A program made the position numbers and the translations under genes. Shown piece after piece: positions 28,401 through 37,321 of a stretch of DNA of 64,000 nucleotides. The notes below the pieces were generated by a model that made no database searches, was not told the DNA's origin, and saw only the letters and a program-made list of their open reading frames with translations. Source of the DNA: Oxytricha trifallax (taxonomy: Eukaryota > Ciliophora > Spirotrichea > Sporadotrichida > Oxytrichidae); the NCBI GenBank assembly GCA_000711775.1, contig ARYC01002037.1:31018-95017 (forward strand), given 5' to 3'. Within the stretch, counting starts at the first letter, position 1, and each line of letters opens with the position of its first letter.

Positions 28401-30300
28401 AATATGTCTTACTTTGGCACAAAGCATGAAAAATAATCAATAAGCTTAGCTTAGAAACATATAAAGTAGGAAGATGTAAGCGAAGAAATTAGAAATTTAG
28501 TGGGAAGACATGCTTGAGCCACTTAATACAGCAAGATTCAAGAGATACACCAAAGACAAGCAAGTTATATTCGTTTGAGTTAGGTCAACTAATAATCATT
28601 AAATTTACATTAAATTCATATAAAACCTGCGTTTTCTCTACTAACCCAAATAAGACCCCAACTATAACATACAAATCAAAGCACTTATAAACCTTATTAA
28701 AGGGTTTTGGGGTTTTGATTATGATTTGCTTGTTGCCTCTTAGAGTTTTGATTCGAAGTTTGAGGCTTACTCAGTTATTTTATTACTTCGCTAACTTTTT
28801 AAAGTTGATTAGTTTTCTACAATTTTAATGTGAATGAATCATGCTTAACTGTGTTAGGTCTATTATCAAAAGATTTTGACTCTAATTGCACAAGCATTTC
28901 CTATTTATTTTAAGGACTTTGCTCCAAAGATTTTTCTTTTATTTACTTAATTTCAATGTTTTTTAAAAGTACTGCCTTCTTCATTGACTACCTTTACTTT
29001 TATCTCTTGTTCTTCTATAGCCAATTTTATAGTTTCTATTCTTTTGTCATAAATACTTCAACCTCCTCTTCAGTTTATTTTCTGTCTTCATCCGTGCTGT
29101 AATACTTTTCCGCCCCTTCTATATCACCCCTATCTACAGCCTTTTATCTCAATCTCCTTCGCTTCTCTTTGAAAATTCTTCTTTCCTCCTACTTTTAGAT
29201 CTGTAAATGTATGGGCTCTACCCCATAATTTTCACAATCTTTATCTTCTTGAAGTTTGAGCATGCGATTCTTTTTGTATTCAAAGAAGTAGTTTTTTATA
29301 TTACAATCTCTCTATATTCTCTCTTAATACGGAAGTCTATCGTTTTCCTTCACTATTATGTTATACTTATCTTGAATTTCTTTCAATTTTTTTAGTTCTT
29401 CTTTGTGACGACTCATGTTCTAGTTTTGCTTTTTTATCATTGTGGAGAGTTAACGCTGCTCATGCAATTTTTCCTCTTCAACGAAGGAATTTAAGTTTCG
29501 TTTTACCATCATTTCATACTTCTCAGGGTTCGTGATCATTTTATGCGACAAAAACTACATTTAATTGTTTAAGATATGATCGTAATGTAATTTATAGTAT
29601 AAAACTAAATAGTTATTTTTTAAATAAACTCAAGCTATTCATCAACCTTTTTCTTTTCTTAATGATAAATATCATCAATTGGGACAAAATAAGCAATTTG
29701 TTGATCTTTTTATATTTTAGTGTTAAATATACTCAAGACATCTTCTTGATTACAATAGTTTGTAATTTTTATATGCTATATAAAATAAAACTGCCTTAGT
29801 AACTAATTTATATGATTACTGGCTCCATCTCTTTGAGTAACTTATTTACTTAATCCTGGAGATACATTAGTACTCTACTTTTTGAGTTGTATTGATGCTT
29901 GAGTCTACAATTTTAGCAAATTATTGGCCTTTAAATTAGATTTTATCATTACTGTTTTCTGATTTATCAATGCAGGTTGAGAATAATAAATTAAAATCAA
30001 TCTATCTAATATTAAATTAGAATTTATTTCTGTTAATTTAAAATATAGAGTATCATCAAGATTAACAACTCCAATTGTTAGGAATTAAGTCTATTATTTC
30101 TTACTGTTTGACTGTGGAGAAATTTGATTAAAATTTTGATGATTGATACTTAATTTATTTATGGATGTTGAGAGGCGTCTGGGACCATGATTTGATGTTG
30201 TCTATGATCGCTAAGTTTGATTTAAATTATTCTATTTAATAGTATTTTGAGACTTCAATACTGAAAAACAATCAAAATTATTTATAACTAATTCTATCAT
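19447..30300 (-). CDS. Large coiled-coil/low-complexity protein, split by nested TBEs
   Basis: One minus-strand gene in two blocks, about 28718-30300 (N-terminal) and 19447-20603 (C-terminal), separated by an 8.1-kb transposon insertion. The start is MIELVINNFDCFSVLK at 30298-30300. The N-terminal half is Ser/Asn/Gln-rich and contains FLTIGVVNLDDTLYF. A charged coiled coil follows (HKEELKKLKEIQDKYN, RLPYQERIQRDCN, YFFEYKKNRMLKLQEDKD), then basic and Ser-rich sequence. Excising the TBE while keeping one ATT joins KRQQANH to NGSVSFDLNSIKNH in frame. Two IESs are mapped. The last 40 codons are uncertain: KIVQDYAFMQKSRDLMAKR before TGA at 19447 is in another frame from the upstream part, so a junction is missing. 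No known domain recognised. Confidence 0.78.
20755..21770 (+). pseudogene. TBE transposase (42-kDa type, DDE), decayed; TBE-A
   Basis: A DDE transposase of the TBE group (Tc1/IS630-like). The first Asp is seen in FIHADEA, the second in LFVDNLSVHKT and the Glu in NVIEFYWS after NVPYSPQF. Tail sequence ARKKRMNVYQQVLDLNER matches the copy at 44-45 kb. In-frame TGAs and frame changes mean it is not expressible as read. Confidence 0.85.
21785..22585 (-). pseudogene. TBE 22-kDa-type ORF; TBE-A
   Basis: A conserved TBE gene of unknown biochemical role. Recognisable blocks are VGLFLPTMEGIKISFLKA, IKLIEI, NKLPERNFFFGVLG, REIIEEAHKKQYSIS and KKQGI, shared with copies at 26.1, 45.3 and 51.1 kb. A short GT-AG intron seems to precede VGLFLPT. 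The C-terminal part lies in other frames, so this copy looks broken. Confidence 0.7.
24150..25490 (-). pseudogene. TBE zinc-finger/kinase ORF of TBE-B
   Basis: The C2H2 finger YQCKECNKVFLYKSTYKKH is followed by a second Cys pair (ICEFCENPYSHTRDL). The kinase part has VHRDLKPENI, IIDFNRA and GYFPEKEDWRDGDV. TGA codons interrupt both parts (one directly after HRDLKPENI). The same two-domain layout is seen in the TBE-A and TBE-D copies. Confidence 0.75.
26053..26825 (+). pseudogene. TBE 22-kDa-type ORF of TBE-B
   Basis: Starts MESINDAMNRIQSQDLIGK. A GT-AG intron (about 26152-26188) precedes VGLFLPTQEGTKFSFLKAL. Blocks NKLPERNFFFGVLG, AHKKRFRISP and KKGIKISETW follow. A TGA after FLKAL and later frame changes show decay. 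Function unknown. Confidence 0.75.
26840..27790 (-). pseudogene. TBE transposase (DDE) of TBE-B
   Basis: The minus strand shows ADEAVI (first Asp), EIILFVDNLSVHKTKDSRK (second Asp) and NVPYSPP followed by the Glu region. It is damaged by frame changes. Same family as the copies at 20.8, 44.2, 51.9 and 58.3 kb. Confidence 0.75.
29557..29630. other. IES in coiled-coil gene, pointer AAACT
   Basis: A 74-bp insert between AAACT copies. Removal joins KKKVDEQLEF to LSHKMITNPEKY in frame. Confidence 0.78.
29776..29814. other. IES in coiled-coil gene, pointer TTTATATG
   Basis: A 39-bp insert between 8-bp TTTATATG copies. Removal joins RDGASNHI to KITNYCNQEDVLS in frame. Confidence 0.8.
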
Positions 30301-30536
30301 AAAAATTAGTAAGAATTGTTTAAATTTTAAGATAAACTGAAGTATTTTTGGAGGAGGGAATTGAAAGAGTTTAGTCTACTGGTTATTGTAAATTAAGCAG
30401 ATTAAAGTTCTTCATTTTACTTTTTTAATTCTTATAATGTTTATTGTTAAATTCTATATTCTAAATATCTGATCATTATCTCATTAATTTATTTTACTTT
30501 TGAATGTATAATGTGTATTATATTTTATGAGTGAAA

Positions 30537-30891
30537 TTTAATGATACAGAGTATAAATAGTTGTTGGAATAGATTAAAGAACAAGAATTTAATAATGTGA
30601 TTGATTAAGTAAGAGATATAGATTTTGCTGACCCCTCTATTATCCCAGTGCTCTATTAATACAAAGCCAGTGATTTCAATTCATAATTATTTATCTTAAA
30701 ATATTAACATTATTTCAAATAAAAATAATCTATAATAACATAAATTAAAAGGTTTTTCTCTAAATGACAACGTGAGGTTAGCGAAAGAAGTTGCAATAGA
30801 GTATAAAAGTGGAAAGTTAGATCCCAAAATGGCCATGCAAAACGAGAGAACCACGAAGTAAATGCTCAAGAGAGGGATGATGATATGCTGA
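30537..30891 (+). CDS. Small hypothetical protein
   Basis: With ciliate code the plus strand gives a charged, mostly helical protein with no domain I recognise: EYKQLLEQIKEQEFNNVIDQ, VRDIDFADPSIIPVLYQYKA, then NDNVRLAKEVAIEYKSGKLD and NERTTKQMLKRGMMIC before TGA. One 49-bp IES lies in the middle. The start codon is not identified; the frame is closed by TGA just upstream, so a first segment or an intron may be missing. Confidence 0.6.
30702..30750. other. IES in small gene, pointer TTAAAA
   Basis: A 49-bp insert between TTAAAA copies. Removal joins DFNSQLFILK to GFSLNDNVRLAK in frame. Confidence 0.68.
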
Positions 30892-30899
30892 TATATAAG

Positions 30900-31389
30900 T
30901 GGTTTCAATTCTTTTGATAATATTTAATTTAAAAACATTATTTTTAAATTAATAAATTTTCATTGATAACTTGTACAATAAAAGCTAATTCTTTTTTTAA
31001 TAAGTATTTGGTATATTTTAATTATGACAGGTGTAGTAAGATGAAAATCTGTTATGTAATTAAATGAATTAAATTGTTAAATTATTAATGAAATATTGAT
31101 TTCACTATAATTTAATGGGTTGTCTGCAAATTATAAACATTAATATTTTAATGACAAAATTAAAATATATTTTTTAAATATTGCAAAGTAAAAGTGGGTA
31201 AACTACCCGAATAAAAGTTTTGAAATCTAGTGAGAAAGAAAGTTATAAAAACACTTAAACTTAAAATAAATAATAATTGAAGATAAATAAAGAATAGGGT
31301 TCAAATAACAATATCTTGAAATATAATTCAATTTGTATTTTTTTAATTTAAATTATTGTATAAATAAAAAATATATTACATTAAAAATA
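30900..31389. other. AT-rich spacer with a possible coding patch
   Basis: Mostly AT-rich. The stretch 31185-31260 reads as SKSGQTTRIKVLKSSEKESY and could be an upstream segment of the next gene. Confidence 0.3.
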
Positions 31390-34300
31390 AATATCAGAGA
31401 ATATGACAAGTCTAATGAGGATTAAGATCTAAACTAAGAGGAAATCTTTTAATTTAATTACTCATAATAAAGTTGTATTATATATAATTATATTTATTGA
31501 GGAGATTGAAAAAGAGATATAGATGCACATTAAATTCCTATAATTGTCTGAGACTTTCAATAAATATAAAATAGACTCGAAACCCCTGTAGAATTATAAT
31601 AATAACGGTAAAACTAACAAAATTAAGCCATAAAAGTCGAATGGTTCGTTTTAGAGTTCGAATAATTAATAATCTGATTTGACCTCTTAAAATGTAGATT
31701 TATTTGAGAGAAATTCAGCAAGATCGCTCTCTTTGTCTCAAAAATCCAAAATTTCTTCTCAAGCTTGCAAATATTTATGTTTAAAATTCAGTATAAACAG
31801 TTAAAAATCATCAATAATTTTGTTTTTTCATAATGTTTTTTAATTTAAGCTGGAGGTTAGAGCAGTATGATGAATAATTTGCAAAATAGTAATATCCTGA
31901 TAGTTCCTAGTTTCTAAAATAACAAAAAAAACTAAAATAAATATTCATAACCAGGTTAAAATTCTTTATTTTCTGGGGATTCCAATGTTATTGAGTAGAA
32001 GTTACTGGAAATTAGACATTAGAAAAAACGTGGATATGGGAAAATTAAAAAGAAGTTAGTGCACATCATGGATATAGATTAGAATGGGAATTTAAGGCTG
32101 AGTGTCAATAGCAACTAACAAAATTATAATAATATTTAAAATATTATGTTCATATTATTTGTGGTAGATTGTTATTTTAAATTTTTCAGCTTCTTTGTTA
32201 TATATTTTATTAATGATTTCATTCTACGCAGATTAAATGCTTTTTTTAATATAAAAAATAAAAGATTATTTTTTGAATATTAGTAAAAACTTCTTAATAA
32301 CTGTAGAATAATATAATTGTTTGTATTGTTTAGTAAATCTTGATATCTTTAATTATCCTAACATAACCAATATTAATAAGCAAATCTCTGGACATATAGG
32401 AATTATGAGTTTACTAATCTTGATTATATACTATTAAACAAAATCAAGAAGCAATGAATTCATTACCTTAGACCTTGCAGCTAAAGAATAAACTTGGATC
32501 TTAGTCTTTATCACACAATAACACTCAGCATAGTTTTGCATCAACTAAAAAAGACAGTTCAAGCGACTATAACGAGGACAGTCAGCTTTCCCAATCAAAA
32601 TAACAAACTCCATAGCAGTAAAACTTATTTATAATTTTGTATATAATTAGAAGGGATTGAAGTGGTATTTATCTTTATAAAGTTTGTATTAATAGATAGG
32701 AAAATAAACATAAATAATTCATAGTAAAACCAGCAAGATAAGCTGATATCACAGTCTGCAATGATATAGAGGATTCAAGTTAATAGCAACTTAGACTTTG
32801 ATAATTAAAGCAACTCCTAAATGTAAAAATAGATGTAAAAAGAACAGATAAACTTATATATCCAAAATTTATTAGAAGTTTAATGTGGTCATTTATTTTG
32901 TTGAATAATTTCTTTATTAAAAATTACAACACATTATCTTCTCATGAGATATCTTCTAAATTATTGTGAAGGGTTTATCAGTTACTAATGAAGAAAATTA
33001 ATGGGGAAGCACTAATATAACAAACAGTTAATCTAAACCTCCCCTATATAACATAAATCAAGCGTCAAATTTCAAAGCTAAGGAAAGCAATTCCAGTAGT
33101 AACTCCTCTTCATCTAACTAGAAATATGATATTGTGCGGACCCCACCTTAAGAAAATATCTAAAATGACTCCGTTAAATCAGTTAATGTAGGAGGAGTAC
33201 ATTCATGGTGATTTTTCAAGTAATAAATGTGTTTAATGAAAAATTAATAAGGATAACATGTTGTTCAAAGTAACAGTCTGTACAATAATTATTGAAGGAA
33301 GTATTATTTAATATAGAAATTTGATGGATTTCTATCTTAAAAGAGCGGTAAGTGGCAATTTTGACAAAAATTTTACAGTAAAAAAATATAGCATAATTTA
33401 CAAATGTAAGTTATAGACATAATATTGCCTAAGTTTTAATATTTATTAATCAAATTGTTATAATTTACATATTTAAAAAGATTGACTGGTTTCAATATTC
33501 TAAATCAGTATTTATAAATTTCATGTATAAAAATATAGAGTGTGATTCTAAAATTTATCAAAACTCTGGGATAAATTCAGGTTTAAACAACTCCCAATAA
33601 CTTAATAATAGCAATTTAGCATAAAATAATATTAAACTATCGGAAAGTGGTGGCTAAGTTGGATTATCACTTGGAATTCAATAGTAAAACTAAGCTTCAA
33701 AGAATCTTTATGTCGTAATGGAAGATATTATAATTATTTAGTTTATAAATAACTTTTTCTTTGCATTATTTAAATAATTTATATAATTGGAAGAATTTAC
33801 TGAAGAAGATGAAGTAGATTTGAAGAAAAGAGGTAAATCTCATCATATTTCTTCACAGAAAGAACATTAAAACGAATTCACCAACTAAATCCTGAGTAAC
33901 AGATATTATATTTTACAAAAAATCTTTAATTATTATATAAGATAACCACATAAAAGCAATTTGAATTCTCCAAGCAGCAAACACTCCCCTTAAAACAGTT
34001 TGTCTAATTAAAGCTAAATAGATAAGATCCAAAATCATTAATATTAAAATACATATGAATTTTTGAAGGTTTAAATTCAAATTAATTTCAATTTGAAAAA
34101 TTGAAATTATTGGATAATAATTTACTATAATTTTTTAATTTATTAAGTGAACGATAGATTTTGCAATCTAAATTTAAGCTTAATTAATATAATTTAAATT
34201 TTCATTAAAAAATAGATTTTAAACCGATAATAGTAAATTTCAAAACTAGCGAACTAAAGCAGGCATTAAAACTCTTCAGAACCTGACCCCAAGTAATCTC

Positions 34301-34475
34301 AATCTGCACAAAGAAAGTTTATTATAAATATATTTTTAATTTAAAGAATTAAAAATGGTATTATTAAAATATTTCAAATGAAAGCAACAAGGATTTGAGT
34401 TCCAAGAAGAATAGTAAATCTATAATAAAATAGGAAATTTAATCGAAAACATTGAAGTAATTTGAAATTTAATGA
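31390..34475 (+). CDS. Ser/Asn/Gln-rich protein in many pieces
   Basis: A chain of open segments rich in Ser, Asn, Gln and Lys, separated by AT-rich gaps: REYDKSNEDQDLNQEEIF, EIEKEIQMHIKFLQ, RNSARSLSLSQKSK, KKDSSSDYNEDSQLSQSKQ, NSSSNSSSSNQKYDIV, EEFTEEDEVDLKKRGK, NLNSPSSKHSPQNS and a last one with DLSSKKNSKSIIKQ before TGA. All use TAA/TAG as Gln. The gaps may be introns or IESs; I did not resolve the pointers. No domain recognised. The last segment has a 40-bp exact copy 2.4 kb downstream. Confidence 0.55.
34386..34425 (+). repeat. 40-bp direct repeat, copy 1 (coding)
   Basis: Lies in the last segment of the Ser/Gln-rich gene (NKDLSSKKNSKS). Identical to 36753-36792. Confidence 0.85.
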
Positions 34476-34843
34476 AATAAAATAAAAAATTTATAAAAAG
34501 AATAATTTAAAAGTTTTTATTTATCTTAATACTTAAACTGTAAGCTTTGATATAAAAATAATCTTAAACGAAATTATATCATTAATTAATATCATTTTAA
34601 TCTGATTTATCTACAATTTTTTGTTTATATTATATTACAAAACTGGTGCAACCCATTTTTATTATTGGTTAATATGCAAATATTCAAAAAATATTTAGTA
34701 TATTTAGGACAAAAAATTAAAAGTTTAGAAGTATTTTTTTTTCTTCTCATAATCAATCTCTTCTAAATTTCTTAATAATTATTTTATAACTCCTCTTATA
34801 AATAATATCCTGTTTATCGGGAAAAAAATAATAATTATTACTT

Positions 34844-36440
34844 TCTCTCATACTCTTTAGCATGATAATCAAATTGATACTTTTCAATCATTTAACAGAT
34901 AATAATATTTATAATTTTGTGGGTTGTAATAAAGTACCCATTCTTTGCCTTACCCAAAAACAAATGCCTTTTCGAGATTTACTGGTTGAGCTAACAATTA
35001 AATTCATATTATGTGTAATTTAAATAATTTCTCAATTAATTAACATTTATATTAGTGCATATTTTTAAATATTCTTAGCCTGGTCTAACGAGTCCTCTTT
35101 TTCTTCTATATATTCTAAAATGGGCAAGTGGTTCACTCCAGGCAATCACACTAGTCTTTTATTAAACGGTTTGTTAACTTTGCATATTTTATTAATTAAT
35201 TACAAGTCATTGTTTAATATTATCAAATGTAATTATTTTTAAATAATTAATTAAATTATTATATGAAATTTTAAATTATAAATTCCACGATATTATATAT
35301 GTTATACCAAAATTTATTTGATTTTTGTAACTTATTATGACATATTTCTTAAACTGATTGTAAATTAATTTAATGAAATTCTAGACCAGGCTCTCTAAAC
35401 ATATTCCTCTCACTTTTAGCTCAATAAAAATGATATAAATTTACTGCAATTTCTAAATTTTTCAATTAAAAACCCACAACTTCATAGTTAGCTAAGCATG
35501 GAACTTGTCTGTTAATAAACACATAAATATTATATACCTTGAAGAGTATGAGAGATAAGCTAGATGTTGCAGAGCAGACTACCACTTTAAAGTACATACA
35601 ATAGTTGATTTAAAGGGAGCGAAACATTTCAGAGAGGATTTCAAATAATAATAATAATAACAATAATATATTAATAAGTGATATTTATTGATAATTATTA
35701 AAAGTTTTAATATATAAAGAATGGTAATTAGTATATTTATAAATTTTAACATAATTTGGAACCACTTATTCTTTTCAATATATTATAACCAAATACTAGA
35801 ATAAGTATTGTAGGAATACATATGAAATTGGGAAATTATAATTAAATAAATCAAAATTAATTCAAAATAGTGGCAGTTAAAGTTGGCCAATTTAAACGAT
35901 TGGGCTCATTCGATAGAAAATTCAAAATTAGCTGGACTTTATAATTGGCGGTACTATTTTATTGCATCCCTGGAGCGAGATAACTTCACTTTAATGTGAG
36001 GATATAAAATAATGAATTAAAAGGTGCTCAATTAAAACCAAGTTATCTCACTCCAGGAATGCAATAAAATAGTACCGACAAAAACAAAGTCCAGCTAATT
36101 ATGAATTCTCTATCGAAAGAGCCCAAGATCGTTTAAATTGGCCAACTTTAACTGCCACTATTTTGAATTAATTTTGATTTATTTAATTATAATTTCCCAA
36201 TTTCATATGTATTCCTACAATATCGGTTTTCATATGCATTATAATTAGAATGTTTTCTGTTGCTGCGAAGAAAACGGATGCAATATTTTTATATAAATCA
36301 TTTAAATATACTTTTTGAATTTATTAAGAATGTTATACTTTTTTATAATATTTTTTGAGAGAATAGTACTTGATTAAATTAATATCGGGATTAAATTACC
36401 AATCATAAAAGATAAATTGTAAACATTTTATTGATTAAAT
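34844..36440. CDS. Scrambled WWE-like gene, copy A
   Basis: Segments alternate between strands. Joined order: minus 35185-35077 (start MQSQQTVQQK), plus 35382-35424, minus 34994-34917, plus 35471-35515, minus 34899-34844, plus 35542-35641, plus 35754 onward. The pointers are TAGACCAGGCT, TTAGCTCAA, AACCCACAA, TCTGTTAA, AAGAGTATGAGAGA and ATTT; each is found once per arm. The product contains AWSEPLAHFRIYRR, RPGSLNIFLSLLAQPV, FGQGKEWVLYYNPQ, ARCCRADYHFKVHT and a C-terminal NVFCCCEENGCNIF. The W...Y...I-D-Y pattern resembles a WWE domain, which binds ADP-ribose or related ligands in PARP and E3 proteins. A 412-bp hairpin element sits within the last coding segment. The exact 3' end is unclear. 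Confidence 0.75.
35808..36219. mobile_element. MITE 2: 412-bp TA-flanked hairpin in copy A coding segment
   Basis: Arms of about 190 bp begin TTGTAGGAATACATATG and end with its complement, flanked by TA (35806-35807 and 36220-36221). Removal with one TA restores PNTRISIGFHMHYNQ, which is continuous in copies C and D. Same family as MITE 1. Confidence 0.9.
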
Positions 36441-37320
36441 TTATTTTATTAATTGTTAATACTAAATTAAATAAAGTATTTGAATTTTCAAGACTATCTT
36501 AAAAAATGATTTTTCTTCACAAAGATTATTAATTATGGACATCACAAAACGATAATATATTTGAAATTTAAGGTTGAAATTTAATCTTGATATTTTTTAA
36601 TTCTGTATTTCTAAAAATCATATCATGTGTAATAAGTATAAATCTTAAATAAAGATATAATTTATAATACATTCTAAATTTGGATAAATCTGCTGCTAAA
36701 ATCTTATGAAGTAAGAATATTCATATTACATTTGGAACTAAAATAGGAAAATAACAAGGATTTGAGTTCCAAGAAGAATAGTAAATCTATAACAAAATTG
36801 GAAGAATGGGTCGCAAATTTTGAAATAAATATATATAAATATATTAATTGTGTAATTGATAATATAACAATATGTATAAGGAAATAATATTTAAAATTAT
36901 AAGAGAAGTATTATTTTTATATGTAGATTTTTTAAAATTCAGTATAATTTTTCATTCAAGAATTATATAGTAAAATATTTAAATTAAATATTTAACTTCA
37001 TACTATATTAATTAATTAAATATATTCTCATTAATATAATAATTAATAAATAATTGTAAAAATAAATTAAAAATACTAATTAATGTTTAATGTTTCTCAA
37101 TTTCACGGGATTATATTCAAATAATATAATTTGTAATTCTTTATATATTATTATATTTTATTGAAAATATAAAAAATATTATTTCTTAATAATTATAGTA
37201 TATATTTCGAAATAATTTTCATTTATAAAAATAAATATTTATGAGAAAATTGATGTAATTTTTAATTTAAATTTGAAAAGTAAACTATAATTCTGAATTT
37301 TATAATACTATTAAAAATCT
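36441..37320. other. AT-rich spacer with duplicated coding fragment
   Basis: AT-rich. The only recognisable item is the second copy of the 40-bp repeat at 36753-36792. Confidence 0.5.
36753..36792 (+). repeat. 40-bp direct repeat, copy 2
   Basis: Exact copy of part of the last segment of the Ser/Gln-rich gene (34386-34425). After it the two sequences diverge; this copy continues KLEEWVANFEI. Confidence 0.85.
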
Positions 37321-37321
37321 T

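Larger units (their letters stand above)
23330..28600 (+). pseudogene. TBE zinc-finger/kinase ORF of TBE-A, split by TBE-B
   Basis: The zinc-finger part (VYFKHDKVDGRYQS, then VKRHMQKHH) lies before 23905. The kinase part lies after 28015, with HRDLKPQNVML and VIDFNRA. Excising TBE-B while keeping one AAT joins EQYKN to EFANEYMVLRE in frame. The kinase DFG motif is DFN. Stops and frame changes indicate decay. Confidence 0.75.
20604..28717 (+). mobile_element. TBE-A: telomere-bearing element, interrupted by TBE-B
   Basis: The ends carry CAAAACTCCAAAACCCC and its complement, then the conserved stretch TTAATAAGGTTGTAAGTGC-like ('type X' end) at both sides. The target duplication is ATT (20601-20603 and 28718-28720). 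Without the inner element it is about 4.0 kb, close to the reported TBE size. It encodes a DDE transposase, a 22-kDa-type protein and a zinc-finger/kinase protein, all damaged. It sits inside the coding sequence of the flanking gene. Confidence 0.92.

Noticed and set aside
34844-36440. WWE-like fragments as ordinary gene decay or random inverted duplicates
   Set aside because: Segments do not overlap in protein coverage, they tile the protein once, and each neighbouring pair shares a pointer. The same layout occurs four times.
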